NCBI RefSeq assembly: GCF_001190745.1
Contig: NZ_CP012196.1
Coordinates: 434,001-498,000 of the forward strand
Source: Campylobacter gracilis
GTDB taxonomy: Bacteria; Campylobacterota; Campylobacteria; Campylobacterales; Campylobacteraceae
Length of the DNA: 64,000 nt
Direction: 5' to 3'
A program made the position numbers and the translations under genes. This document shows, in pieces, positions 33,631 through 43,320 of the stretch. The notes under the pieces were generated by a model, which saw nothing but the letters and a program-made list of their open reading frames with translations, ran no database searches and was not told where the DNA came from. Within the stretch, counting starts at the first letter, position 1. Each line of letters starts with the position of its first letter.

Positions 33631-35244
33631 CTAAGCTCTCGCTCCTACGTAGTTTTCGTAAAATTCCCACGTTTTGCCAGATTTGATCGCCTCTAAAATT
33701 AGCGGCTTAGCCTCCGCGGGGCTTGACACGACATCGGCGCAGTATAGCGCAAACATCGCGTTTAGCACGACGATGTCAAATTTCGGCCCGCTAAGCTCGC
33801 CTTTTAAAATTTGCTTTAAAGTTTCGGCGTTAGCCTCGCCGTCGCCGCCCTCTATATCGCCGTGAAATGCCCGAGCTAAGCCGAACTGCTCGGGATTTAC
33901 GCGGTATTCTAAAATTTTGCCGTCCTTGACCTCGTGGATTAGCGTTTCGTCACATAGGCTGATCTCGTCCATGCCGTCCATGCCGTGCACCACCAGAGCG
34001 TGCTTGCGCCCCAAAATCATCAACGTTTCGGCGATGAGCCCGTTTACTTCCTCCAGATAATTGCCTACGATCTGATTGCTTAGACTCAAATTTGGATTTA
34101 AAAGCGGCCCCATTATATTAAAGACGGTGCCGATTTTTAGGCGGTTTCGCACCTCTTTGACCTCGGCGGTGATCTTGTGAAAAAACGGCGCATGAAAAAA
34201 CGCTAGCCCCGTGCGATCTAGCAGCACTCTAATCTGCGCCAGATCGCTAAGTAGCGGCACGCCCAGAGCATCGAGCGCATCGGAGCTGCCCGATCTGCTG
34301 GTGATCGCACGGTTGCCGTGCTTGGCGACACGCACGCCGAAGCTTGCCGCGATAAAGGCCACAGTCGTGGAGATATTGATCGTCTTTAGCCTATCGCCGC
34401 CGGTGCCCACGATGTCAAACATCGGGCTCGGATCGTCGTAGGTGATCGAGTATTTTAAGATACTGCGCACGAGCGCCGTGAGGCTGCTTGGGTAGAGCGA
34501 TTTTTCGCTGATCAGCACGAGCAGCCCCGCAAGCTGCACGATGTCGTAATCCTGCTCGTAAAGCGCCTTACAAATGACGGCGTAATCGTCGCTATCTAGC
34601 GGGAAGCCCTTTTGTAGCTTCAACATAAACGGGGCGAAATTTACCACGAGTTTCTCCTTTAAAATTATCTTTTTGCCGTAATTGATGAAATTTTCGATGA
34701 TCTTTTTGCCGTATTGAGTAAAAAAGCTCTCGGGATGAAATTGTATGCCAAAAACAGGCTTGCTTCGGTGCTTCATCGCCATTATAATGCCGTCGTTTTC
34801 GCTCTTTGCTAAAATTTCAAACTCGCTCGGCAGCGTAGCTTCATCCACATAAAGCGAGTGGTAGCGCATCACTTCAAATTTACGCGGCAGTCCGCTAAAA
34901 AGCACGCCGTCATTGAAAATTTCGATCGACGAGCTCTTGCCGTGCAGCGGCACCTCCAGCTGCTTTATCTGCGCGCCCGCCGCATATCCGATCGCCTGAT
35001 GCCCCAAACACACGCCCAAAATCGGCACGTCCAAATCCGCGCGCAAAATCTCTAAGCAAACGCCACTATCTTTTGGGTGATTTGGCCCAGGGCTTAGGAT
35101 TATGTGCGACGGGGCAAGCTCGCGCACCCGCTGCAGCGTTATCTCGTCGTTGCGGAAGTAGCGCACCTCCTCACCCGTGAGCTCCAAAATGTATTGATAA
35201 ATATTAAAAACGAAGCTGTCGTAATTATCTATCATTAAAATCAA
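33631..35244 (-). CDS. trpGD: Fused anthranilate synthase glutaminase / anthranilate phosphoribosyltransferase
   Basis: 537 residues from the TTG at 35244, chosen because AAGGA lies 7 bases upstream; the ATG for MIDNYDSF is nine bases further on, and the longer frame to 35334 has no ribosome site. The TrpG part (1 to ~195) has MIDNYDSFVFN, the nucleophile Cys in GVCLGHQAIG, and HPES near its end, giving ammonia to TrpE. The TrpD part (~200 to end) has GTGGDRLKTINIST, KHGNRAITSRSGSSD and GxMDEISLCDET-type motifs. The fusion is usual in campylobacters. It follows trpE by about 290 bases. Confidence 0.96.
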   Translation of the reverse strand: MILMIDNYDSFVFNIYQYILELTGEEVRYFRNDEITLQRVRELAPSHIILSPGPNHPKDSGVCLEILRADLDVPILGVCLGHQAIGYAAGAQIKQLEVPLHGKSSSIEIFNDGVLFSGLPRKFEVMRYHSLYVDEATLPSEFEILAKSENDGIIMAMKHRSKPVFGIQFHPESFFTQYGKKIIENFINYGKKIILKEKLVVNFAPFMLKLQKGFPLDSDDYAVICKALYEQDYDIVQLAGLLVLISEKSLYPSSLTALVRSILKYSITYDDPSPMFDIVGTGGDRLKTINISTTVAFIAASFGVRVAKHGNRAITSRSGSSDALDALGVPLLSDLAQIRVLLDRTGLAFFHAPFFHKITAEVKEVRNRLKIGTVFNIMGPLLNPNLSLSNQIVGNYLEEVNGLIAETLMILGRKHALVVHGMDGMDEISLCDETLIHEVKDGKILEYRVNPEQFGLARAFHGDIEGGDGEANAETLKQILKGELSGPKFDIVVLNAMFALYCADVVSSPAEAKPLILEAIKSGKTWEFYENYVGARA

Positions 35245-35533
35245 AATTTTATCCTTTTTTAGGGCGTTTGCGCCTCTTTCAAATTCTAAATAGTTTAAAT
35301 TTAGCCGCTTTGCGGCGAGCAAATCCGATGCCACTTTAACGCCGCTAGCGGGCTAAATTTAAAATTCCGCTCGCGGCTACGACATTACCGCATCGCGACG
35401 TTGCGCGTTTTGCGTTGCCGAATGAAGCTTATCGTTAAATTTCAATGTCTATACGCTGAAAACTGCTTTTAAATTTAGCCGAATCAAACTCGCACCGAAA
35501 AGCGGCGCGCCCGGCTGGTTAAATTTAAAGCGT

Positions 35534-37246
35534 CTATACTTCCTCGCATAGCTCCTCGATCGCTTTAAGCGGGCTTTTGCGCTTTTTGCAGATCTCAGCG
35601 TATTCGCTCTTTGGCGAGCTGTCGTAAACGATGCCTGCGCCCGCGCCGATAAATACGAGATTGCTTAGCCCTTCGCAGCCGAAATTCTCCGCGTTAAATT
35701 TAGCAGCCTCAAACCGCATCGCGCGGCTAAAGCTCCCGTTTTCTAAATTTAGCGCCCCGCCGCCCGCGCAAGCTTTTAAATTTAATCTCGCGTCGCGCTC
35801 GCTTGCGCGAGCTAAATTTTGCGCCTCGCCGCTGCCCTTTTGCGCCGCAGCACCGCAAAACTCCGTTGTTTCGGGATTTTCGCCGTCGCAAAACTCTGTC
35901 GCTTCGGAATTTTCCTCGCTGCAAACAGCGTCTAAATTTAAACCGGAATTCCGCTTAGAGTTCTCGTCCGAGCAGGAATCTTGCGCGTCGCGATTTACAA
36001 AGATCGCCGAGCGAATCAAGATCGCCTGCATCACATCGCCGCTAAAGCGCCAAAATCCGATTCCGCCGCCGTAGATGCCGCGCTCGTAGCGCTCCAGCTC
36101 ATTTATGATCTGCATCGCGCGAATCTTCGGGCTGCCGCTTAGCGTGCCCGCAGGAAAGATCGTGCTAAGCACCTCAAACGCGCTTACCCCGCGCGGCTTA
36201 CTGCCATAGACCTCGCTTACGATGTGCATCACGCTTTCGTAGCGCACGACGCGCATCGCGTTTTGCACCCGCACCGAGGCGGGCGCGGCGAATTTGCCGA
36301 TGTCGTTGCGAGCTAGATCGATCAGCATCCGATGCTCCGCAAGCTCCTTTTCGTCGCTTAAAAGCTCGCGCTCGAGCGCCGCGTCTGCTTCGGCATTCGC
36401 GCCTCTACTACGGGTGCCCGCGATGGGAGCTACGAAAATTTCGTCCTTTTTGATCTCCATGATCAGCTCGGGACTGGAGCCCGCAACGCAGCCGTACGGC
36501 GTCGGGAAGTGAAACATATAGGGGCTCGGATTGTTCTTTTTGAGTCGCTCGTAAAACTCCAGGCTGCCGAGATTCGTGCCGATTTTTAAAATTTCGCCCA
36601 GCACGACCTGAAAAACGTCGCCGCTTTTTATCTTTTCTTTTGCAGCTTCGACCATCGCGCTAAAATGAGACTCCTCGGCGCCCAGATCGGTTAAAATTTT
36701 AAATTTAAGCTCTTTTTTCTTAGGCTCGGACTTCGCCACGGCTTGCGATTTCGATCCGCCTTTTATAGCGGCGTCCGTTCTTGTGGCGCTCTGCGGCGCG
36801 CTTGTCGCTTTGGCGGAGCTTTGCTGCGAGGCTTGCGAACTAAGCCCGCGCAGGTTTTCGTAAATTTGGGCGTCTTTGCCGTAAAAATCGTAAATTTTGC
36901 TGATTTTATCGTAGTGCAGGTAGTTTGCGGCATCGGCGTAAAAAAACGGCGGGAAGTCATATAGTGCCTGTTTCGGCGAGCCGATATTTTCGAACGCGCG
37001 CACGATGTCGTAGCCCAAAACGCCGAAAAGCCCGGCAAAGCTCGCGTTTTTAAACTCGCTTGCGCCCGCTTTTGCGCTTTTTACCTCATCAAATTTAAGC
37101 TTTAGCGCCTCAAAGCTCATCTTAAATCCATCGAAATAATCGCAATCGATGCCGATGATGACCTGAGTGTCGTCCTCTGCGAGGTAGCTTTGCGGATGCG
37201 TCTTTAAAATTTCGCGGTAGTAAAAAAGCGGCTCTTCTAAAAGCAT
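35534..37246 (-). CDS. trpE: Anthranilate synthase component I with an in-frame insertion
   Basis: 570 residues from ATG 37246 (AAGGAC a few bases upstream; the longer frame to 37273 lacks one). Makes anthranilate from chorismate. Seen: SGDVFQVVLGEIL, PSPYMFHFP, GSSPELIMEI, APIAGTRSRG, ELLSDEKELAEHRMLIDLARND, FPAGTLSGSPKIRAM, YGGGIGFWRFSGD and GAGIVYDSSPKSEYAE, so the active site is complete. Between IRSAIFVNRDAQ and LSNLVFIGAGAGIV is an insertion of about 105 residues, low in complexity (CSEENSEATEFCDGENPETT). The family has only a few residues there. A second S/A/K-rich stretch lies after residue ~140 (QASQQSSAKATSAPQSATRT). Confidence 0.95.
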   Translation of the reverse strand: MLLEEPLFYYREILKTHPQSYLAEDDTQVIIGIDCDYFDGFKMSFEALKLKFDEVKSAKAGASEFKNASFAGLFGVLGYDIVRAFENIGSPKQALYDFPPFFYADAANYLHYDKISKIYDFYGKDAQIYENLRGLSSQASQQSSAKATSAPQSATRTDAAIKGGSKSQAVAKSEPKKKELKFKILTDLGAEESHFSAMVEAAKEKIKSGDVFQVVLGEILKIGTNLGSLEFYERLKKNNPSPYMFHFPTPYGCVAGSSPELIMEIKKDEIFVAPIAGTRSRGANAEADAALERELLSDEKELAEHRMLIDLARNDIGKFAAPASVRVQNAMRVVRYESVMHIVSEVYGSKPRGVSAFEVLSTIFPAGTLSGSPKIRAMQIINELERYERGIYGGGIGFWRFSGDVMQAILIRSAIFVNRDAQDSCSDENSKRNSGLNLDAVCSEENSEATEFCDGENPETTEFCGAAAQKGSGEAQNLARASERDARLNLKACAGGGALNLENGSFSRAMRFEAAKFNAENFGCEGLSNLVFIGAGAGIVYDSSPKSEYAEICKKRKSPLKAIEELCEEV

Positions 37247-37372
37247 TTTCGTCCTTGGAATTTTTAGCGCCATTATACGCTGCTTAGCTTAAATTTGAGC
37301 GGGCGGCGCGAGCCTGGGCGGGCTTAATGCAAGCAAAATTTTAGTAAAATGAGCAAATTTTAAGGAGAGCGT

Positions 37373-38104
37373 ATGAAAATTTTATTTTCCCCAAGCGAGA
37401 TGAAAAGCGAGCTGGGCGGCGGCTCGCGCATTTGCGAGCGAAATTTTATCTTTGCAGAGCTTTACGAAAAGCGCCTGCAGATGCTGCGCGCCTACGCGGA
37501 GTTTACGGAGGGAGCGAGCGAAGCGGAGCTTTGCAAGCTTTTCGGGCTGAAAAAATGGGATGCGGCCCTGCGCGAAAATATCTTTGAAAAAGGCTGCGCG
37601 AAGGCGCTTTTGCGCTACACCGGCACCGCGTATCGCGCTCTAGGCTACGCGTCGCTAAGCCCCAGCGCGCAGGAGTTTGCGGAGCGAAATACGATAATTT
37701 TTTCAAACCTTTTCGGCCCCGTGCTGGGCGGCGACGCGCTGCCGAACTACAAGCTCAAGCAGGGCGAAAAATTTGGCGGCATAGACGTGGCGAAATTTTA
37801 TCGCGACAGCTTCTCCGCCGCGCTGGATCGGTATCTGGCGGATGAGTGCGTCGTGGATCTGCGCGCGGGATTTTACGAGAAATTTTATGAGATGAAGCAC
37901 GAATATTTGAGTTTTAGTTTCATCAAAGGCAGCAAGGTGCTGAGCCACTACGCCAAAGCCTGGCGCGGCAAGGTGTTGCGCGAAATCGCACAGGCCCGCG
38001 CTTGCAGCGAGGCGGAGGTGCTTGCGCTGCGTTTGGGTGGCGCTTCCGTGCTTGAGATCAAACAGATCGGGCTAAAAAAGGAGATCGTGCTGGAAATTTC
38101 ATAA
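37373..38104 (+). CDS. yaaA: YaaA family peroxide-stress protein
   Basis: 243 residues, close to the family's usual ~250. Seen: N-terminal MKILFSPSEMKSE, FSNLFGPVLGGDALPNYKLK, DLRAGFYEKFYE and SHYAKAWRGKVLREI, which are the conserved YaaA/DUF328 blocks. YaaA binds DNA and limits iron-driven damage under peroxide stress in E. coli; the role here is by family. AAGGAGAGCGT precedes the ATG. Divergent from trpE. Confidence 0.9.
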   Translation: MKILFSPSEMKSELGGGSRICERNFIFAELYEKRLQMLRAYAEFTEGASEAELCKLFGLKKWDAALRENIFEKGCAKALLRYTGTAYRALGYASLSPSAQEFAERNTIIFSNLFGPVLGGDALPNYKLKQGEKFGGIDVAKFYRDSFSAALDRYLADECVVDLRAGFYEKFYEMKHEYLSFSFIKGSKVLSHYAKAWRGKVLREIAQARACSEAEVLALRLGGASVLEIKQIGLKKEIVLEIS

Positions 38105-38989
38105 GGCGCGAAAACCGCTCGGAGAAATTTACGATAAATTTTGCAGGTTTAATGCGGATTTTTGCGTAAAATTTAGCCTTGGAAATTTGCCGCGAGTTCA
38201 AATCCAGCCCCATTCAAAGCAAAATTTTACTGAGAGAAATTTGCGGGCGAAATTTCATCGCGAGGATTTTGCGGCGGCGACTTTTTAGTCTTTTGGCACT
38301 CTTTTGGCGGGTCTTGGACGGCCTTAAACGAGCTTTTAGCGGTGAAATTTCGTCGTAAATTTTGCAAAAAATTCGCGCTCTTTGCGTTTGCCTGCTTCGT
38401 ATAAAATTTTAAGGCGATCTTGTCGTGACTTTGCACCGATTTTGCGGCGATTTTTAGAATACGGAGCGCGGAAATTTTGCCGTAGAATTTTGACTGAAAT
38501 TTTACCGTGCGGAATTTTGCCGCGATAGAATTCCATCGAAATTTAATCGCGGCAAAGATACGGCGCCGCGATCTAAACGTAAAATTTTATCTCAAATTTA
38601 CGCTGAGCCGCAGTCTGGGCGCAGAATTTTAAAATCCGCTGCCAAGCCGCAATACGAACAAACGCAGGCGGGCTAATTTGCATAAAATTTCAAGCCGAAA
38701 TTTCACTCCTTAAAATCCCGTAAATTTTAAAATTTTGCAAATCTCGCGCTTGAAATTTTGAGGCAAAATTTCGCGTATAAATTTCGCTTGTAAACTTTCA
38801 AGCCAAGCCAACTCCAGATAAAATTTCAAATCAAAATTTGGGGCATAAATTTCAAGCTGAAATTCTACAATCAAAATCCCTCGCCTCAAAATCCCGCAAA
38901 TCCCCCGCTTCCAAATCAAAAATTTCGCAAATTTAGCAAGCTTTAAATTTTAAAGCTATAAACTTCACTTCAAATTTTAAGGATCAAAA
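38105..38989. other. 885-base gene-free region packed with AAATTT motifs
   Basis: No credible gene on either strand. The sequence is a dense series of AAATTT or AAAATTTT cores at short irregular intervals, joined by G+C-rich spacers such as GCGGCG, GCCG and CGCG. Similar filler occurs at 40456-41029, 43939-44171, 48292-48588 and 49612-50238, and inside the trpE and trpF insertions. The ATG of the next gene has AAGGATCAAAA before it. Confidence 0.7.
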
Positions 38990-39721
38990 ATGCTAGAACT
39001 CCCCTTTGTCGGCGTCGTCGTGGGCTTCATATCGGGCTTTTTCGGTATCGGCGGCGGCACGGTCGTAATGCCCGTGATGATGGCTCTGGGATACGACGTC
39101 AAGACCGCCGCGGGCATCTCGGTGATGCAGATGTTCATCGTCTCGCTTTTTGGCTCATATCTGAACTACCGTGCGGGCAAGCTTCGCCTAGATAGCGGCA
39201 TCGCGGTGGGGCTCGGAGGGCTGTGCGGCGCGAGCATATCGGGCTTCATCGTAAAATACTCGCCAGAAATCGTGCTTGAGATCGGTCTTTTGCTGACGCT
39301 TGCGATCTCATTTCTCAAGCTCTTTAGCACGAACGTAACAAGCGGCGGCAACGCCGATCCCCACGGCGCGGCGCTATTTTTCATCGGCTTTGTTATCGGC
39401 GCGATCGCGCTTAGCATGGGCGTGGGTGGCGCGGTATTTCTGACGCCCGTATTGGTCGGATTTTTGGGCGTCGATATCAAAAGAGCGGTCTGCATGGGGC
39501 TATTTTTCATCGTTTTCGGCTCATTTAGCGCGCTTTTGAGCCTTTCGTACAACGGCCATGTGGATTACGAACGCGGCGCGCTGCTAGCCGTGGGCGGGCT
39601 TTTGGGCGTATATTTCGGCACCTCTCAGGCTCGCCGTGCAAAGCGCGAAACTCAGAAAAAATGGCTGCTCGTCCTATACGTCGTGCTATTTGCGCTAGCG
39701 TTAAAAAAGGTGCTGCAGTAG
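38990..39721 (+). CDS. TSUP family sulfite/sulfonate-type permease (TauE/SafE)
   Basis: 243 residues, about eight membrane segments. Seen: the family start GVVVGFISGFFGIGGGTVVMPVM and the internal repeat GFVIGAIALSMGVGGAVFLTPVLVG, the two glycine-rich hairpins typical of TSUP permeases. The substrate (sulfite, sulfonate, thiosulfate or another organosulfur anion) cannot be assigned; no sulfur-metabolism genes lie beside it. Confidence 0.88.
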   Translation: MLELPFVGVVVGFISGFFGIGGGTVVMPVMMALGYDVKTAAGISVMQMFIVSLFGSYLNYRAGKLRLDSGIAVGLGGLCGASISGFIVKYSPEIVLEIGLLLTLAISFLKLFSTNVTSGGNADPHGAALFFIGFVIGAIALSMGVGGAVFLTPVLVGFLGVDIKRAVCMGLFFIVFGSFSALLSLSYNGHVDYERGALLAVGGLLGVYFGTSQARRAKRETQKKWLLVLYVVLFALALKKVLQ

Positions 39722-40074
39722 CGCCTGCTGTAGTAGCGCTGCAGCGATTGCCGCGCTATTGTTTTGCTTTGCGATCGTTCCGCTACAAGCGCAGTTTAGG
39801 CGCCTGCTACGGGCACGTCAGAGCGATTTTAAGCGTTCGCGCTGTTTTACTACGCGCCCTTTTGCGTCTCGTAGTTTTTGCCTTGCCGTCCTCTTACACT
39901 GCGCGCGTTTGATCGCCGTCTTGCGGCGGCGCGTCAAACGTCGCGTTTCGTCGCGCGAGCAAAATTTAAAAGCGGAATTTTAACTAGCCGCGTTAAAATA
40001 GCAAAGTCGCACATCTTTCGTCCTATGAAGGCGAGATGGCGAAATAAAATTTACGAATTTTAAAAGGACTTGGA
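39722..40074. other. Intergenic region before crcB
   Basis: 353 bases; overlapping Arg/Ala-rich open frames are composition artefacts. AAAAGGAC at 40060-40067 serves the TTG start of crcB. No fluoride riboswitch is seen. Confidence 0.4.
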
Positions 40075-40455
40075 TTGACGAACTTGATTTTAGCTGGGCT
40101 AGGCGGCTGTGTAGGCGCGATGGCACGAGTAGGCCTAAACGGAGCGATCGCGCGCGCAATGGACCGCGCCGGATTTTGGAGCGCATTTCCGATCGCTACT
40201 TTTTGCGTAAATGCGCTGGGAAGCCTGCTGATAGGGTTTTTACTCGCACTAAATTTAACGCAGAGCCTGCGGATATTTTTTGTCGCAGGCGCGCTGGGCG
40301 GCTTTACGACATTTTCTACGTTCAGCTACGATACGCTGCAATTGTTGCTGGCGCGAGAATTTGCTATCGGTGTGCTAAACGCGGTCTTAAGCGTATGCGC
40401 CTGTATGCTTTTTTGCTATGCTGGGCTGCTCGCGGGCAGAGCGCTTGCGGGCTAG
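40075..40455 (+). CDS. crcB: Fluoride exporter CrcB/Fluc
   Basis: 126 residues, normal length, four membrane segments. Forms a dual-topology channel that lets fluoride leave the cell. Seen: GGCVGAMARVGLN (conserved GGxxGAxxR), FCVNALGSLLIGFL (conserved Asn) and GFTTFSTFSYDT (the Phe-box region TTFSTF). Starts at TTG 40075, seven bases after AAAAGGAC. Stand-alone. Confidence 0.95.
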   Translation: MTNLILAGLGGCVGAMARVGLNGAIARAMDRAGFWSAFPIATFCVNALGSLLIGFLLALNLTQSLRIFFVAGALGGFTTFSTFSYDTLQLLLAREFAIGVLNAVLSVCACMLFCYAGLLAGRALAG

Positions 40456-41029
40456 CCGTGGAGCACGTGAGCTTTAAATTTAAACGCTTCTGTCTCTGCG
40501 CTTTTAAATCAAAATTTATTTAAAATACCTGCGCTACGGAATTTTATCGCGCGCATGTGCTGCAAAACCTGCGAGCGATGGGCACAATCCCACATGCCGC
40601 GCAGCTTTGCGAAAGGGCGCGCAGTAGCTTCGGCAAAGTGCAACATCAAGCAGGGTGAGTAAATCGTAAGACGAACGAAAAGTAAAGCGAGCAAGAGGGG
40701 TTGTAGTTAAATAATTGTGCTAGGCGTCGGGCAGGCGGGCAAAATCTAGATAAATTTGAAATTTGCGTGCATTCTCTGCGCATCTTGTTCGCCGCAGCTT
40801 TGTGAAATTTCACTATCTTGCACCTAGTTATCGCGACGCCCTAAAAATTTCGCTGTCTTGGCGTGGATAAAATAAACCTAAGCCGAGCGATAAATTTTAA
40901 AAGCTCCGCGGGCAAATTTTAAAGCTTGAAGCTTAGAATTTTAAAATTCTTGCGTAAATTTTAGAAGCTAAATTAAAGCGCGCCGAAATCACGACCTTAT
41001 ATATCAAATCCTGCGGCGCTATCTTAGAT
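40456..41029. other. 574-base gene-free region
   Basis: AAATTT-rich filler with scattered G+C stretches. I see no gene, RNA or clear terminator. Confidence 0.4.
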
Positions 41030-42186
41030 TTATCGCAAGCGACTGCGAGCCCTCTTAATTTCGTTTCTGCAGATTTCGTTGATCTGCTCACCCTCGCTAT
41101 TTCGCAAGATAACCTCGTAGTCCGTGATTTCGCGATCTTTGTTATACCCCTTGATATATCTGAATCTCGATAAAACTATTTTAAAGGAATCCACGTCGTC
41201 TAAAGTGTATTTATCGCCGAGCTTAACGTAGTTAAAATTACTACTAGTAAGAGTATGAAAATTATTAAATTTTTGCTTTAAATTTAGCATATAAATTGCC
41301 GTATGAGGCGTATCGTTATCGCAACGATTAAATTCGCTTTCATCAAAGGCAAGCGCGAGGCAAATTTCATCTCCGCAGATTACCTTTATATCTTTGGCGC
41401 TGCTGTTTATACGTATGGTTTGTCGCCACCCGTCGCCAGGGACCTCAAAGATATTGCGAGTGAGCTTTTTGGCTATTTCATCTCCGACATAACCTTCAGC
41501 TTCGGACTGATCAGCCCAACCGAGCGCGGAGTAGTTCTGCTTTTGCGGAAAATCCGCAAGCGGAGTTTGAAGCTCGCTTATAGCGTTTAAATTTTCCTCG
41601 GTGCCTTGCGGAGCTGCAAAAGAGGTGCCCTCTATAGAATGTAGATTAAAGAAGCCGATAAATTTCCTCACGACCTTATACGCCGTTTGAGAAAATATCT
41701 TGGCTTCGTTTTCAAAAAGCGAAATATCGTAGATGCCGTAGCTATAATATCCAAGCTCTCTTTTTACCCAATCTAAATCCGGCGAACGATCAATCTCGTC
41801 GTATCCATAGTAGCGCTCTGGCATATCTTTTTGTAGCAAAAAGTCGTCGCTATCGCTGTCTTTATACCTAAGCCAGACCCCAAAATCGTCCTTAATGTAT
41901 AGACAATAAAACTTCGCGCCTCCTGCGAATTTTTTCTCGCCTAGCCAAAATACGGGTCTTTTTTCTAAGTTCGGCAAAGCGGCGACTGGGGGCAAATTTG
42001 TATCTCTTTTTCAAATTTTTCATCGATATAATCGCAAGCGCTAGTGGGCATACTAGGATCGCAACCTTCGGGCGTATCGGATGAAAAAAGCAAATTTAAA
42101 ATCACAAATATATACAGCACAAAAAGCACGCACGCAACGCTCACGACCAAGGCCGTAATTTTTAAAATTTTTATAAAAGTTTTCAT
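41030..42186 (-). pseudogene. Hypothetical membrane-anchored protein, split by a frameshift at a C5/G5 tract
   Basis: Two frames that join naturally. The first (42186-41965) has a membrane segment (ILKITALVVSVACVLFVLYIFVIL) and continues FEKEIQICPQ before stopping. The second (41995-41030) begins PPVAALPNLEKRPVFW and holds a ~320-residue hydrophilic domain (GWRQTIRINSSAKDIKVIC, YVKLGDKYTLDDVDSFKI). One extra C in the run at 41988-41992 (CCCCC on the coding strand) would give EIQICPPVAALPNLEKRP and a single ~385-residue protein. Function unknown. Natural frameshift, slippage or sequencing error cannot be distinguished. Confidence 0.65.
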
Positions 42187-42254
42187 ATCTAAATTTTACC
42201 TCGTTGCACTTAAAAATCGTAAAATTTCGCTTTAAATTTGAAATCCTCCGCGCA

Positions 42255-43244
42255 TTATCTGTACGCTTCGCCTATTGCTTCGCTAAGGCTTTTTAGTAGC
42301 TCGTCCGTGGCCTCCGTCTTATCGCGTGCGCTGCGATTTTTGCCGTTTGAAGCGTCGGATCCCGCCCCGCTGGCGCAGTCTTGCACGAAATACCACCAAA
42401 AACACCCGCCCATGTAGTTTTGCACGTATCGCGGCATCGTATAATATCGCCTCATCATCGCCTTTTTGCTCGCCTGCGTGGCGTCCGCCGCCGTGTTTCC
42501 GCACTCGCCGATGCCGAGCTTTGAAGCAGGGAAAGTGCTTTGCAGATCGGTAAAAATTTCGCTCCAATCAGGCGCAAAGCCCTCGTTATCGTCCTCGTAG
42601 TAGCTTACGAAAAGATAATCCAGCCCATCTTTCATATCCTGCGGCACGAATTTTTGCAGCCACTCGTGCATCTGCGTTTTCTGCGCTCCGCTCGGCGTAT
42701 AATACGCCGTAAGCGCCGTCTTGGCGCCCTTTTTGTGGATGAGCTCGAAGGCTGCGATCATCTTGGCAGCGATGAAATTCGCATCGTCCCCCAGCCAGCC
42801 CTCGCCGTTTATTTCGTTGCCGACCTCCCAGATCTGCACGTAGGGCGCGAGCGCGGCGAAGGCGTCCGCGAACCTCTTTTCGTAGCTTTTCACGCTTTTG
42901 TACGAGCTCATCTCGTAGGAGTCCACGGGGCAGGCCATCACGTACGAGACCTCGCTAAGCCGCCTAAAAAGAGGCTCGTATTCGCGCGGGCTAATTTCTT
43001 TTGACATCACGACGCGCACGGTTGGCTTTACGGGTAGGGCTTGCAGGGCGCGCACGATGCTTTGCAGCTTCGCGCTTGAAGCGTCTTGCGCGTCCTCGTA
43101 CCAGCCGTCGTCGATCGTAACGCCCCAAATGAAGTCGGATTTAAAATTTTGCTTTGAAATTTTATTTGGATTTTCACCGTAAAGTACGCCGCAAAACAGC
43201 GCTCCGCAAAATAGCGCGAGAAATATGTGTTTGAAATAGACCAC
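42255..43244 (-). CDS. Exported glycoside-hydrolase-like TIM-barrel protein
   Basis: 329 residues from GTG 43244, chosen because AAGGAA lies 6 bases upstream and it gives a signal peptide (MVYFKHIFLALFCGALFCGV). Seen: WGVTIDDGWYEDA near the start, VQIWEVGNEINGEGWLGDD in the middle (the Asn-Glu of 'GNE' is the usual acid/base of clan A glycosidases), YLFVSYYEDDNEGF, and KLGIGECGNT (a second Glu where the nucleophile is expected), then GGCFWWYF. This matches the strand-4/strand-7 Glu layout of a (beta/alpha)8 glycosidase. Family and substrate not recognised; periplasmic or secreted. An exported sugar hydrolase is unusual for this genus. Confidence 0.65.
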   Translation of the reverse strand: MVYFKHIFLALFCGALFCGVLYGENPNKISKQNFKSDFIWGVTIDDGWYEDAQDASSAKLQSIVRALQALPVKPTVRVVMSKEISPREYEPLFRRLSEVSYVMACPVDSYEMSSYKSVKSYEKRFADAFAALAPYVQIWEVGNEINGEGWLGDDANFIAAKMIAAFELIHKKGAKTALTAYYTPSGAQKTQMHEWLQKFVPQDMKDGLDYLFVSYYEDDNEGFAPDWSEIFTDLQSTFPASKLGIGECGNTAADATQASKKAMMRRYYTMPRYVQNYMGGCFWWYFVQDCASGAGSDASNGKNRSARDKTEATDELLKSLSEAIGEAYR

Positions 43245-43320
43245 GGCTTGTTCCTTGATTTTAAATTTTAAAAATTTAGCTCTTTGCTGGTCTTTCCACA
43301 ACCGATCAAGCAATCAAAAT

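Noticed and set aside
39960..40074. Fluoride riboswitch upstream of crcB
   Set aside because: The GGCGAGATGGCGAA stretch hints at the motif, but the required pseudoknot partner and CTGATGAC-type segment are not seen.
42540..43004. Plus-strand 154-codon frame opposite the glycosidase-like gene
   Set aside because: Antisense shadow; the minus-strand gene has a signal peptide and catalytic motifs.
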